DNA of 64,000 bases from A07HB70 sp964512675 (GCA_964512675.1 CAZEJR010000002.1:76126-140125); one strand, 5' to 3'. Numbered from the stretch's first letter, positions 26,029-34,857 are shown. Notes: generated from the letters alone by a model not told the origin. Numbers and translations are program-made.

Positions 26029-27231
26029 TCACCGTGTCACGGCGAGCGCGACGGCTGCCAGCGTCGCGACGGCGGCGGCGCCCGCGAGCGCCGAGAACGC
26101 GACCCGGAACGTCGAGACGTCCGAGAGATAGCCGACGACCGCCGGCGCCGCCGCCGCCGAGACGAGCATCACGGTCCGGACGACGCCGAGCGTTCCGCCA
26201 GCCACGTCGTCGGGGATTGCGGCCACGAGGTGGGTGTCGCGAACGGGACGGAAGCCGTGGAGGCCGACGCCCAGACCCAGCACCGACGCGCCGAGGGCGA
26301 GCACCCCGGAGCAGAGGACCAGGGCGGCGAGGCAGACGGCTGCGAGGCCGAGGAGCGCCGCGACGACGCGGAGCGACCCCACGCGGTCGGCGAGGCCACC
26401 GGTGAACGGCTGGACGCCGGCGGCGAGGAAGAACCCCGAGTAGAGGAGGCTCGCCGTCTCCGCGGTCAGGTTCGCGCCGTCGCTGAGATAGAGCGGCAGG
26501 AAGGAGATCAGACCGTTGATGACGAACGCGGCGACGACCGCGAGCACGGAGAACGAGAAGAACCGCGGGGCGCGGAAGGCCACGAGGTACGTGTGTATCC
26601 CGGCGTCGTCCCCGGTGTCGGCGGCGGGGGCGGGCGCCCGCGACGCGACACGGCGGCGGAAGGCGAGGCCGAGCGCCAGCGCGGTGACGGCGCCGCCGAG
26701 GAAGAGCAGGCGCCAGTCGACCGCCGCCGCGAGGACGACGGCGACGAGCGCCGGGGCGACGACACCCGCCGACTCGCCGACGGTGTCCATCACCCCGAGT
26801 GCGCCGCCGGTCCGGTCGGCGTACACCGTCGAGAGCAGGGTGATCGCGACGGTCTTGTGCGCGCCGGTGCCGACGCCGACGAGCACGACGGCGACGACGA
26901 GAACGGGGAACGCCGGCGCGAGAAAGAGCAGCGCGGCACCGAGCGCGGCGACCACCGCCCCGCCGGCGATGACGGCGACGGCCCCGACCCGGTCGGCGAG
27001 CGCACCGGACGGGAACTGCATCGCGGCGTAGCCGACGAGCAGGCCGGTGAACACCAGCCCGAGTTGGGTGTTCGAGACGGCGTACGTCTCGCGGAACGTG
27101 GGAAAGAGCGGCGGCAGGACGTAGCGCAGGAACTTCGCGAGAAACCACAGTCCCGCCGTGAGCGCGAGGACGTCGAGCGTCGACAGGCGCTCGCGCAGGG
27201 CGACCAGGCGTGCCGGCGCGAGCGTCGACAC
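26029..27231 (-). CDS. MFS transporter
   Basis: A 400-residue major facilitator with 12 predicted helices in two six-helix bundles separated by a loop with DTGDDAGIHTY. The N-half loop 2-3 motif is FPSGALADRVGAVAVIAGG, repeated in the C-half as FTGGLADRVGSLRVVAALLG, the standard MFS signature. VGVGTGAHKTVAITLLSTVY and a DTVGESAGVVAPAL segment follow. Substrate cannot be inferred. GTG start at 27229-27231, four bases past the end of srp54 and possibly cotranscribed with it. Confidence 0.88.
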   Translation of the reverse strand: MSTLAPARLVALRERLSTLDVLALTAGLWFLAKFLRYVLPPLFPTFRETYAVSNTQLGLVFTGLLVGYAAMQFPSGALADRVGAVAVIAGGAVVAALGAALLFLAPAFPVLVVAVVLVGVGTGAHKTVAITLLSTVYADRTGGALGVMDTVGESAGVVAPALVAVVLAAAVDWRLLFLGGAVTALALGLAFRRRVASRAPAPAADTGDDAGIHTYLVAFRAPRFFSFSVLAVVAAFVINGLISFLPLYLSDGANLTAETASLLYSGFFLAAGVQPFTGGLADRVGSLRVVAALLGLAAVCLAALVLCSGVLALGASVLGLGVGLHGFRPVRDTHLVAAIPDDVAGGTLGVVRTVMLVSAAAAPAVVGYLSDVSTFRVAFSALAGAAAVATLAAVALAVTR

Positions 27232-27235
27232 CCGA

Positions 27236-28615
27236 CTACCCGAACGGGCCGGCGCCGCCCATCCCGCCGCCCTGGTCGCCCATCTTGCGCATCATCCGCT
27301 GGAGGTCGCCGTCACCCATCCCCTGGAACTGCTTGAGCGTCCGCTCCATCATCCGGTGCTGTTCGAGCAGGTCCCGGACGAGGTCCGTCTCGACGCCCGC
27401 GCCGCGGGCGATACGGACCGTTCGCTCCTTTCCGACGACGCGGGGGTTCTCGAGCTCCGCCGCCGTCATCGAGTCCATCACCACCTCGAAGCTGCGCAGC
27501 CGATCCTGTGTGACGTCCATCGCGTCGTCCGGGAGCTGGTCCATCATCCCGCCGCCCAGGCCGGGGATCATGTCCATCACCTGGTCGAGCGGCCCCATCC
27601 GGTCCATCGCCTGCATCTGCTTGCGCATGTCCCGGAGGGTGAACTCCCCCTCCAGCATGTCCTCCGGGTCCCAGTCGTCTTCCGCGTCGTCCGTCTCGGC
27701 CATCGCGCGCTCGACGCGCTCGGCGAGCTGCTGGAGGTCGCCCATCCCGAGCAGCCGGGAGACGAAGCCGCTCGGCTCGAACCGCTCGACGTCCTGGACC
27801 GTCTCGCCGGTGCCGAGGAAGGCGATCGAGGAGTCGGTCTGGTCGACCGCGGTGAGTGCGCCGCCGCCTTTGGCCGTGCCGTCCAGCTTGGTGACGACCA
27901 CGCCGCCGACCCCGACGGCGTCGTCGAACTCGCGGGACTGCTCGCGGGCGCCCTGCCCGATCGCGGCGTCCATGACCAGCAGCGAGCGGTCCGGGGAGAC
28001 CGCCCGCTCGATCTCCTCGATCTCGTCGATCAGGTCGTCCTCCAGGGCGTGTCGACCCGCGGTGTCGACGATGTGGACCTCGGCGTCCTCGGTCGCCGCC
28101 AGCCCGTCGCGGGCGATCTGGACCGGGTCGTCCTCGTCCGGGTCGCCGTAGAACGCCACCTCCGCGCGCTCGCACATCTGCGCTGCCTGGTCGTAGGCGC
28201 CGGGACGGAACGTGTCGGTCTGAACCACGGCGGGCCGGAGGCCCTTCTTCGAGAACCACCACGCCATCTTCGCCGCGGTGGTGGTCTTGCCCGACCCCTG
28301 GAGCCCCGCGAGCATGATCGTCTGTGGCTCCAGCGGGATCTCGGTCGAGTCGCCGACGAGGTCGACCATCTCCTCGTAGACGATCCGGAGGACGTGGTCG
28401 CGGGCGCTCGTCCCCGCCGGCGGCTCCTCCTCCAGCGCGCGCCGCTCGATTGCGTCGGAGAGGGCGGTGACGAGGTCGACGGCGACGTCGGCCTGGAGGA
28501 GCGAGCGCTGGATCTCGCGGACGACGTTCGTGACGTCCTCCTCGGAGACGCGGGACTGCCCTCGCAGGTCGTCGAGGGTTCCGCGCAGCGAACTCCCGAG
28601 GTCGTCGAGTACCAT
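27236..28615 (-). CDS. srp54: signal recognition particle protein SRP54
   Basis: The 459-residue GTPase subunit of the SRP, which binds signal sequences emerging from the ribosome and 7S RNA. The NG domain has IMLAGLQGSGKTTTAAKMAW (G1, about residues 97-116), QTDTFRPGAYDQ, VHIVDTAGRH (G3), VVTKLDGTAKGGG (G4) and FLGTGETVQDVERFEPSGF. The Met-rich M domain follows (DMRKQMQAMDRMGPL, MDMIPGLGGGMMD, HRMMERTLKQFQGMG). The tail is Gly/Met-rich. A GCATTTACGCC element about 35 bases upstream suggests its own promoter in addition to possible read-through from ftsY, its receptor, 104 bases upstream. Confidence 0.97.
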   Translation of the reverse strand: MVLDDLGSSLRGTLDDLRGQSRVSEEDVTNVVREIQRSLLQADVAVDLVTALSDAIERRALEEEPPAGTSARDHVLRIVYEEMVDLVGDSTEIPLEPQTIMLAGLQGSGKTTTAAKMAWWFSKKGLRPAVVQTDTFRPGAYDQAAQMCERAEVAFYGDPDEDDPVQIARDGLAATEDAEVHIVDTAGRHALEDDLIDEIEEIERAVSPDRSLLVMDAAIGQGAREQSREFDDAVGVGGVVVTKLDGTAKGGGALTAVDQTDSSIAFLGTGETVQDVERFEPSGFVSRLLGMGDLQQLAERVERAMAETDDAEDDWDPEDMLEGEFTLRDMRKQMQAMDRMGPLDQVMDMIPGLGGGMMDQLPDDAMDVTQDRLRSFEVVMDSMTAAELENPRVVGKERTVRIARGAGVETDLVRDLLEQHRMMERTLKQFQGMGDGDLQRMMRKMGDQGGGMGGAGPFG

Positions 28616-28718
28616 ACCGACCCGTCGCCGCCCGCGGCGTAAATGCTTGTGCTATGCACGGACGGTCGCGAAGTGTGATGCACGCCCCAGGAGAGTGCGC
28701 CGACCCGCGTGACCCGCC

Positions 28719-29762
28719 CTACTCGCCCAGCAGGTCCGCAACCAGCGCTTCGGGGTCGAACCGCCGCAGGTCGTCGTAGCCCTGCCCGGTTCCGAGGAAG
28801 AGTACCGGCTTGCCGGTCACCTGCGCCACCGAGATCGCCGCGCCGCCCTGCGAGTCCGCGTCGGCCTTCGTCAGCACCGCGCCGTCGACCGCGGCGGCGT
28901 CGTCGAACTCCGCCGCGCGGCGCACCGCGTCCTGTCCGGCGACCGCCTCGTCGACGAACAGCGTCATGTCCGGGTCGACCACACGGCCGATCTTCGAGAG
29001 CTGCTCCATCAGGTCGTTCGAGGTGTGGAGCCGCCCCGCGGTGTCGCCCAGCACCACGTCGACGTCGTTCGCCTCGGCGTACTCGACGGCGTCGTAGACC
29101 ACGGCGGCGGGGTCACCGCCCTGCTCGTGGGAGATGAGCTTCAGTCCGAGCGCGTCGGCGTGCTCGCGGATCTGCTCGTTCGCCCCGGCGCGGTAGGTGT
29201 CGCCGTTCGCGAGGACGACCGAGAGGCCGCGCTCCTGGAGGTACCGACCGAGCTTCGCGATCGTCGTCGTCTTGCCGACGCCGTTGACGCCGGTGAACAC
29301 GATCGTGACCGGCGTCTCGGTCTCGGCGACGGCCTCGTCGAAGTCGAACTGTCCGACGCGGATCACCTCGACCAGCGCCTCGCGTAGCGCCTCGCGGACG
29401 AGACCGGCGGTGGTGTCGACCTGCTTGCGGGTCTCGCCGATCAGCTCCTCGCGCACCCGGTCGAGAATCGTCTCGGCGACGCCCATCTCGACGTCGCTCT
29501 CGATCAGCGCCATCTCCAGGTCCCAGAGCGGCTCCTCGAGGTCCTCCTCCTCGATGACGATCCGTCCGGTCGCGTAGGCCTTTGCACGGGTGAGCCGACC
29601 AGCCGGCGAGCCGTCGTCGTCGGCGTCGTCGACGTCGTCCGCCGACACGGGGCGCTCCGGGCGCTCTGACTCGGACTCGTCGACGTCGTCAGCCGCCTCC
29701 TCTGCGGCGGCTTCGGCGTCCTCGCGGAACGAGTCGAGCCTGTCTTTCAGTCCGTCGAACAC
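28719..29762 (-). CDS. ftsY: signal recognition particle receptor FtsY
   Basis: A 347-residue SRP receptor GTPase. The first 75 residues are the acidic A domain (AAEEAADDVDESESERPERP and more). The NG domain carries VFTGVNGVGKTTTIAKLGRY (G1), ANGDTYRAGANEQ, VVLGDTAGRLHTSNDLMEQL (G3), VLTKADADSQGGAA (G4) and FLGTGQGYDDLRRFDPEALV. The start is the GTG at 29760-29762 (VFDGLKDRLDSF); the frame stays open upstream only because it overlaps the pfdA gene. It is five bases downstream of pfdA, so the two are one unit. Confidence 0.96.
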   Translation of the reverse strand: MFDGLKDRLDSFREDAEAAAEEAADDVDESESERPERPVSADDVDDADDDGSPAGRLTRAKAYATGRIVIEEEDLEEPLWDLEMALIESDVEMGVAETILDRVREELIGETRKQVDTTAGLVREALREALVEVIRVGQFDFDEAVAETETPVTIVFTGVNGVGKTTTIAKLGRYLQERGLSVVLANGDTYRAGANEQIREHADALGLKLISHEQGGDPAAVVYDAVEYAEANDVDVVLGDTAGRLHTSNDLMEQLSKIGRVVDPDMTLFVDEAVAGQDAVRRAAEFDDAAAVDGAVLTKADADSQGGAAISVAQVTGKPVLFLGTGQGYDDLRRFDPEALVADLLGE

Positions 29763-29767
29763 GGCCC

Positions 29768-30241
29768 TTACTCGTCGCCCTGCTGTTGCATCTGCTGCAT
29801 CTGCTGTTGCTGCATCTGTTGCTGGAGCTGCTGGGCCTCGGACTCCAGTTCGTCCTGCTCGTCCTCGAGCTCCTCGACGTCGGCCCGGAGCTCGTCGATC
29901 CGGTCGTCGAGCCGGTCGCGCTTGCGCTCGAGCGCCTCGACCGCGTCGGTCTGGTCCTGTTCTGCGGCGTAGTCGCCGCCGAGGTCGACTATCACCTCGT
30001 CGATGTCTTCGACCGTCGCGCGGACGTACGCGCCGCCGCCGAGCGGCACCTGGACGACCGAGCCGGTGTCGAGCCGGTCGAGCGCGTCGGTGGCCTCGTC
30101 GATCTCGCGCTGCTCCACGCGGGCCGCCTCGATCTCTGCCCGGACGGCCTCGACCTCCTCCTCGACGGCTTGGATCGCCTCGGAGAGCTGCTGGAGCTGC
30201 TGACGGCCCTGACCGCCGCCGCCGCCGCCACCGAGACTCAC
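29768..30241 (-). CDS. pfdA: prefoldin subunit alpha
   Basis: A 157-residue chaperone subunit. Two coiled-coil helices (about residues 12-60 and 95-150) flank a beta-hairpin region with TGSVVQVPLGGGAYVRATVEDI, the alpha-class signature. N-terminal Gly run and a Gln/Met-rich C-terminus (QQLQQQMQQQQMQQMQ) are striking but common in haloarchaeal PfdA. With PfdB it forms the hexameric jellyfish that passes unfolded proteins to the thermosome. The GTG start overlaps the L18a stop (GTGA), giving coupled translation. Confidence 0.93.
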   Translation of the reverse strand: MSLGGGGGGGQGRQQLQQLSEAIQAVEEEVEAVRAEIEAARVEQREIDEATDALDRLDTGSVVQVPLGGGAYVRATVEDIDEVIVDLGGDYAAEQDQTDAVEALERKRDRLDDRIDELRADVEELEDEQDELESEAQQLQQQMQQQQMQQMQQQGDE

Positions 30242-30429
30242 GCCGGGACCTCCTCGGCTGTCGGCTCCGGCTCGTCGAGGTCGATCTGTGTGCGCTTGAG
30301 GCCGTGTTCGCTCCCCAGTTCCGCGTAGACACGCTCGGTCGCGACAGCCGCGTTCGGCGCCTCGACCGTCTTGCTGAACGGCTGGGCGCCGCCGCGGGCC
30401 TGGTAGTGGCCGCTGACGCTGAACTCCAT
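30238..30429 (-). CDS. rplX: 50S ribosomal protein L18Ae (LX)
   Basis: A 63-residue archaeal ribosomal protein (L20a/LX/L18Ae). MEFSVSGHYQARGGAQPFSK and the following VEAPNAAVATERVYAELGSEH are typical of the family, and the tail is acidic. The ATG at 30427-30429 is the correct start; upstream codons are non-protein-like. It sits between eif6 (144 bases upstream) and pfdA, which it overlaps, in the conserved archaeal order L39e-L31e-eIF6-L18a-PfdA-FtsY. Confidence 0.93.
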   Translation of the reverse strand: MEFSVSGHYQARGGAQPFSKTVEAPNAAVATERVYAELGSEHGLKRTQIDLDEPEPTAEEVPA

Positions 30430-30573
30430 ACCAGAACGTGGGCGAGCGGCGGGGAAAAGTCCTGTTATGCCCCTGGAGCCGGGTGCGGCGGGGAGACCGA
30501 CCCGCCCGGGCGCCGAACACCGCCGACGAGTCCCGGACCGGCAGACGGCGGCGATCGGCGACCGCGTCACCGG

Positions 30574-31236
30574 CTAGACGTAGCCCAGCGCGTCCTCGAC
30601 ACGACCGAGTTCGGGGCCGGTCGTGTCGGCACCGACGGCGTAGCCGCTCGCCGTCGTGAGCAGACCGGAGCCGACGAGCGGGGCGCCGTAGTTGACCGTT
30701 CCGACGTCGGCGGGGACGCCGAGGAGCGACTCGATCGCCTCCAGCTCCGGCTCGCGGGCCTTCGGGTGACAGAGGACGCCGCGGTCGGTGGCGACGGCGG
30801 CGGTGCCGACCGTCCGGACGTCGGCGAGATCGCCGCGTTCGACCGGGACCCCGAGCGCCTCGCCGACGACGCCGACTGCCTCGTCGGAGAGGTCGGGGTG
30901 GACGTACGCGCCGGCGTCGTTCACCAGGACGACGTTGCCGGCGGCGTTCACCCGTCCCGGGAGCCGGCGGACCGGGCGGTCGGTCGCGTCGGCGACCCGG
31001 TCGCGCTCGGCGTCGGTGGCCCGGCTCGAGAGGACGAACCCGTTGCCGTTGCCGATAGCGAGTGCGCCGACCGTCGCGGAGCCGCCGACGGTCGTCCGGA
31101 CCGCCTCGGCCCCGAGTTCGTCGGCCAGCCCCGCGACCACGTCGTCCTCGGCGTCCGGTCGTACCAGTAGGTGTTCGTCCGTCGCGGCGGCGAAGACGCC
31201 GACGTAGGGTGAGCCGGCGAACGATGCGCGGAACAC
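30574..31236 (-). CDS. eif6: translation initiation factor eIF-6
   Basis: A 220-residue anti-association factor that binds the 50S subunit and prevents premature joining. The pentameric repeat fold shows in five similar units; recognisable are SPYVGVFAAATDEHLLVRP, TVGGSATVGALAIGNGNGFV, VNAAGNVVLVNDAGAYVHPD, TVGTAAVATDRGVLCHPKA and TVNYGAPLVGSGLLTTASGY. Start is GTG at 31234-31236, four bases past L31e, so cotranscribed with it. Confidence 0.96.
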   Translation of the reverse strand: MFRASFAGSPYVGVFAAATDEHLLVRPDAEDDVVAGLADELGAEAVRTTVGGSATVGALAIGNGNGFVLSSRATDAERDRVADATDRPVRRLPGRVNAAGNVVLVNDAGAYVHPDLSDEAVGVVGEALGVPVERGDLADVRTVGTAAVATDRGVLCHPKAREPELEAIESLLGVPADVGTVNYGAPLVGSGLLTTASGYAVGADTTGPELGRVEDALGYV

Positions 31237-31240
31237 GCGG

Positions 31241-31519
31241 TCAGTCGGCTGGCTCGGCCTCGACGACGGCCGAGCCGTCCTCGACGAACCGGGCGGCCCG
31301 GACGCGGAGCCGGCCCGGCGGCTTCCCGCGGCCCCGTGCCCAGACCGTCTCGTTGAGCGACGGGTCCAGCCGGACCGCGCCCTCGTCGACGTCGAAATGT
31401 CGGGCGAGATGCTCGCGGATGATCGTCATCGCCGCGCCGGCGCGTTCGCCGACCGGCTTCGACTTGGCCGTGCCGAGCGGGACCGTGACGACCCGCTCGT
31501 CGAAGTCGCTTGCGCTCAC
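31241..31519 (-). CDS. rpl31e: 50S ribosomal protein L31e
   Basis: A 92-residue ribosomal protein located near the polypeptide exit tunnel. RVVTVPLGTAKSKPVGERAG, AMTIIREHLARHFDVDEGAV and VWARGRGKPPGRLRVRAARF are diagnostic. GTG start at 31517-31519, four bases after the L39e stop. The exit-tunnel position fits neighbouring SRP genes acting at the same site. Confidence 0.96.
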   Translation of the reverse strand: MSASDFDERVVTVPLGTAKSKPVGERAGAAMTIIREHLARHFDVDEGAVRLDPSLNETVWARGRGKPPGRLRVRAARFVEDGSAVVEAEPAD

Positions 31520-31523
31520 GAGA

Positions 31524-31676
31524 CTACTCGTCCGTGTCCGACCGCCGCCAGTGGCGGCGTTTCGGGTTGCGCTGGACCTCCATGTTCGTCTTCATCATCA
31601 CCCACGCCGGGACGCGGCTGTTCTGCCGCTCCAGCTTCGCCAGCCGCTTCTTTTTCGCCTTTGACTTCTTGCTCAT
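31524..31676 (-). CDS. rpl39e: 50S ribosomal protein L39e
   Basis: A 50-residue, very basic ribosomal protein, not acidic like most of the proteome. It reads MSKKSKAKKKRLAKLERQNS, then RVPAWVMMKTNMEVQRNPKR and a RHWRRSDTDE end, matching L39e, which lines the exit tunnel. It is the first gene of the L39e-L31e-eIF6 series. On this strand a GATATGTGA element lies about 20-30 bases upstream of the ATG and is the likely operon promoter. Confidence 0.95.
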   Translation of the reverse strand: MSKKSKAKKKRLAKLERQNSRVPAWVMMKTNMEVQRNPKRRHWRRSDTDE

Positions 31677-31730
31677 GGTATGTTGAGTTCCACTGGATCA
31701 CATATCAACCTGTCCTTCCGGGGCGCCGGT

Positions 31731-32200
31731 CTACCGCGCCTCGTGCTCGGCGGCGAGTGCCCGGAGCCGGTCGATCCGGTCCTCCGTGGGCTGGTGTGAA
31801 ACGGCCACTCGTGGGGGTCCTCCGGCGCGAGCGACGCCCAGCCGGCGAAGACGACCACGGGCACCGCGGCGGCGAGCGAGACACGGGCCGAGACGCACGG
31901 CGGCCTCGGGAACCGTCCGCAGTTCGGCCGAGCGGGACGCGCTCAGCCGCCGGTACCGCGGCCCGTCGCCGTCGAGGCCACTGCACCGGGTGGACGGCGT
32001 CGACCCGGAGCGACCCGACGTCCGGGTCGGTCTCGTCGACCAGGACCTGTGCGCGTTCCCCTCCGGGCGTCGTCCAGCCGCGCGAACACGACGTGCGCGA
32101 GCGCGTGGCCGCGCTCCTCGAAGCCCGCAGCGACCGTCTCGCGCCCGACGGCGTCGCCGAGTGTCGAGAGCACGTCGCCGTCTCCGCGGACACCGGCCCG
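31731..32200 (-). pseudogene. decayed gene(s) ending in an M48 (HtpX-like) protease tail
   Basis: No intact frame. The last 23 codons read VSHQPTEDRIDRLRALAAEH then EAR-stop (TAG at 31731-31733), closely like the end of the HtpX gene in this window (PPTERRVERLRELERDLEAR). Just upstream, one frame off, is VPVVVFAGWASLAPEDPHEW and before that RYRRLSASRSAELRTVPEAA, both consistent with an M48 membrane protease. Further upstream two frames give AAGFEERGHALAHVVFARLD and VLVDETDPDVGSLRVDAVHP, which I do not recognise. The HExxH zinc motif is absent, so no active protease is encoded. At least three frame changes. Confidence 0.6.
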
Positions 32201-32467
32201 CGCGACCCGGACGGTGGGACGGGTCGACGCGACGGCGTCGTGTGCGTCGTCGGGAGCCGCGTCGCGGAGGGGTTCAGCGTCGGGTGGGCGTCTGCGGGGC
32301 GGCCCGGTCGGACCCGAGCGCGGCCAGCGGGTCCCGGAGCGTGACGGCGACGAACGGGCGCACCGGCGGCGGGTGGGGTCGGACGGAGCTGTCTGCGGCG
32401 CCGCCGGAAGACGACGCAGGAGCCGGGGGACGCAAGGCTTTCACCCGGCGACGGCAGAAGACGGAGT
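32201..32467. other. intergenic, upstream of the TPR gene
   Basis: On the minus strand an open stretch continues the unidentified remnant (RPFVAVTLRDPLAALGSDRA). On the plus strand AAGGCTTTCACC, about 30 bases before 32468, is a candidate promoter for the TPR gene. Nothing else seen. Confidence 0.3.
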
Positions 32468-33217
32468 ATGACAGACGACGAGCCCTACGAGTTCTCGACC
32501 GGAGAGGGCTTCGAGGACACGGACTACGACGCGTTCACCCTCGACCCGGACACGGCGCTCGACCCCGACGAGGTCGGCCTCGACTCCCGGGTGCTGACCG
32601 ACATCCTCGACGGGCGGCAGACGCCGGACGAGAACGTCGACCCGGAGGAGCTGCTCGACGTCGGCCTCTCGTACGTCGGCATCCAGCGGTTCGAGGAGGC
32701 GACAGAGACCCTGGAGCGGGCGGCCCGCTTCGCCGAGGACGACCTGATCGCACAGGAGGCGTGGGTGAACAAAGGCGTCGCGCACGCCGAGCTAGAGGAG
32801 TACGACGAGGCGATCGGTGCCTACCGCGAGGCGCTGCGCGTCGACGAGGACTCCGAACACGCCGCGAGCGCGGAGACGAACCTCGCGTACGCGCTCTGGG
32901 AGTTCGGCCACACGGAGGAGGCGCTCGAACACGCCGAGCGCGCGGTCGAACTCGACCCGCGGTTCGCACAGGCGTGGTACAACCGCGGGTTCTTTCTCGC
33001 CGAGCGGGGCCTGTACGAGGAGGCCGTCGACGCCTTCGACAACGCCGTTCGTCTCGGGATGCGCTCGGCGGAGGTCCACGAGGAGCGTGCCCGCGCGCTC
33101 GACGAACTCGGCGAGCGCGAGGCCGCCGAGGAGGCACAGACCCGCGCCGACGAGCTCCGAGAGGAGCGCGAGCAGCGTCTCGTCGACGAGGGCGGCGAGC
33201 GCGAGCCGTCGCGCTGA
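32468..33217 (+). CDS. tetratricopeptide repeat protein
   Basis: A 249-residue acidic protein with four to five TPR units from about residue 60 on: LLDVGLSYVGIQRFEEATET, WVNKGVAHAELEEYDEAIGA, TNLAYALWEFGHTEEALEHA, WYNRGFFLAERGLYEEAVDA, VHEERARALDELGEREAAEE. The consensus small/large residue pattern (W-G-Y-A-P) is kept. N-terminal 55 residues are disordered and acidic. A scaffold for protein-protein contacts, partner unknown. Its stop shares one base with the ATG of the DUF424 gene, so the two are coupled. Confidence 0.88.
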   Translation: MTDDEPYEFSTGEGFEDTDYDAFTLDPDTALDPDEVGLDSRVLTDILDGRQTPDENVDPEELLDVGLSYVGIQRFEEATETLERAARFAEDDLIAQEAWVNKGVAHAELEEYDEAIGAYREALRVDEDSEHAASAETNLAYALWEFGHTEEALEHAERAVELDPRFAQAWYNRGFFLAERGLYEEAVDAFDNAVRLGMRSAEVHEERARALDELGEREAAEEAQTRADELREEREQRLVDEGGEREPSR

Positions 33218-33528
33218 TGTCGACGGAGGTGCTGTTACGCGAGCGCGAGACGCCAGAGGGACTCCTCGTCTCGGTCTGTGACGCCGACTGTCTCGGCGAG
33301 ACGTTTGCACACGACCGCGGCGAACTCGAGGTGACGGAGGCGTTCTACGGCGGCGCGGCGGCGGAGCCGGCGGAGCGCGACCGGGTCGTCACCAGCCTCC
33401 GTCGCGCGACGACGGCGAACCTCGTCGGCGACCGGGCCGTCGGGCTGGCCGTCGAGGCCGGCCTCGTCGACGAGAACCGGGTGCTGGAACTCGACGGAAC
33501 CCGGCACGCACAGCTGGTTCGCCTCTGA
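33217..33528 (+). CDS. DUF424 domain protein
   Basis: A 103-residue archaeal protein. It reads MSTEVLLRERETPEGLLVSV, then CDADCLGETFAHDRGELEVT and LVGDRAVGLAVEAGLVDENR, which is the DUF424 pattern (compact alpha/beta domain, structure known, function not). The family is widely conserved in archaea, often near translation genes. The start codon overlaps the TPR stop (TGATG), so expression depends on the TPR gene. Confidence 0.88.
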   Translation: MSTEVLLRERETPEGLLVSVCDADCLGETFAHDRGELEVTEAFYGGAAAEPAERDRVVTSLRRATTANLVGDRAVGLAVEAGLVDENRVLELDGTRHAQLVRL

Positions 33529-33576
33529 GACGGGACGGACCGACGGAGTGTAGTGTCTCGCGCCGTCAGTCCTAAT

Positions 33577-34857
33577 ATGGCCACGCACGAGCAGACGTCC
33601 CCACTCGACGTCGCGTCGCTACGGGCGGAGTTCCCGGTGCTGGAGCGCCGCGTCGGCGGCGACGTGACGAGCCCGGGAGAGAGCGAGGACGACGACCAGC
33701 CGCTCGTCTACCTCGACAACGCGGCGACGAGTCAGACGCCGCGGGCCGTCGTCGAGGCGATGAGTGACTACTACTACAGCTACAACGCCAACGTCCACCG
33801 TGGCATCCACCACCTGAGTCAGGAGGCCTCGGTCGCCTACGAGGAGGCCCACGACCGGGTGGCCGAGTTCATCGGGGCCGAGGGGCGCGAGGAGGTCGTC
33901 TTCGTGAAGAACGCCACGGAGGCGGAGAACCTCGTCGCCTACGCCTGGGGACTGAACGAACTCGGGCCGGGCGACAAGGTGGTGCTCACGCAGATGGAAC
34001 ACCACGCCTCGCTGGTGACCTGGCAACAGATCGCCAAGCGGACCGGCGCCGAGGTGGAGTACCTGCGGGTCACCGAGGACGGCTACCTCGACATGGACCA
34101 CGCCCGCCAGGCGATCGACGAGTCGACGGAGATGGTGTCGTTCGTCCACGTCTCGAACGCACTCGGAACGGTCAATCCCGCCGCCGAGCTGACCGACCTC
34201 GCCCACGAGGTCGGCGCCTACGCGTTCGTCGACGGCGCACAGTCTGTCCCGAACCGACCGCTCGACGTCGGCGACATCGACTGTGACTTCCTCGCGTTCT
34301 CCGGCCACAAGATGTGTGGGCCGACCGGCATCGGCGTGCTGTACGGGAAGGAGGCGCTGCTGGAGGAGATGGATCCGTACCTCTACGGCGGCGAGATGAT
34401 CCGGTCGGTAGACTACGACGACTCCACGTGGGAGGAGCTCCCGTGGAAGTTTGAGGCCGGCACGCCGCCGATCGCGGAGGCCGTCGGTCTCCACGCGGCC
34501 TGCGACTACCTCGACGACATCGGGCTGGAGCGGGTTCAGGCCCACGAAGAGGCGCTCGCGAGCTACGCCTACGACCGTCTGACCGAGTTCGACGACGTGA
34601 CCGTCTACGGCCCGCCGGGCGACGACCGCGGCGCTCTCGTGGGGTTCAATCTCGACGGCGTCCACGCCCACGACCTCTCGTCTATCTGTAACGACCACGC
34701 CGTTGCTATCCGCGCGGGCGACCACTGTACCCAGCCGCTTCACGACACGCTCGGCGCCGCCGCGTCGGCGCGGGCCTCGTTCTACCTGTACAACACCCGC
34801 GAGGAGGTCGACGCGCTGGCCGAGGCCGTCGACAACGCGCGTCGGCTGTTCGCGTAG
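33577..34857 (+). CDS. sufS: cysteine desulfurase SufS
   Basis: A 426-residue PLP enzyme that takes sulfur from cysteine for Fe-S cluster assembly. N-terminal substrate and PLP motifs are VYLDNAATSQTPRAVVEAMS, HRGIHHLSQEAS, EVVFVKNATEAENLVAYAWG, and MEHHASLVTWQQIA. The PLP lysine is in CDFLAFSGHKMCGPTGIGVL, and the persulfide cysteine in IRAGDHCTQPLHDTLGAAAS. The ATG at 33577 is preferred over a GTG at 33553. sufU follows 190 bases downstream on the same strand, giving a two-component sulfur donor and scaffold unit. Confidence 0.96.
   Translation: MATHEQTSPLDVASLRAEFPVLERRVGGDVTSPGESEDDDQPLVYLDNAATSQTPRAVVEAMSDYYYSYNANVHRGIHHLSQEASVAYEEAHDRVAEFIGAEGREEVVFVKNATEAENLVAYAWGLNELGPGDKVVLTQMEHHASLVTWQQIAKRTGAEVEYLRVTEDGYLDMDHARQAIDESTEMVSFVHVSNALGTVNPAAELTDLAHEVGAYAFVDGAQSVPNRPLDVGDIDCDFLAFSGHKMCGPTGIGVLYGKEALLEEMDPYLYGGEMIRSVDYDDSTWEELPWKFEAGTPPIAEAVGLHAACDYLDDIGLERVQAHEEALASYAYDRLTEFDDVTVYGPPGDDRGALVGFNLDGVHAHDLSSICNDHAVAIRAGDHCTQPLHDTLGAAASARASFYLYNTREEVDALAEAVDNARRLFA

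Noticed and set aside
29768..29830. CTG/CAT-rich repeat at the end of pfdA
   Set aside because: It is the Gln/Met-rich C-terminus of prefoldin alpha and in frame.
31786..33528. A 580-residue plus-strand ORF ending in DUF424
   Set aside because: Only its last 103 codons are real; the upstream part overlaps the TPR gene in another frame.
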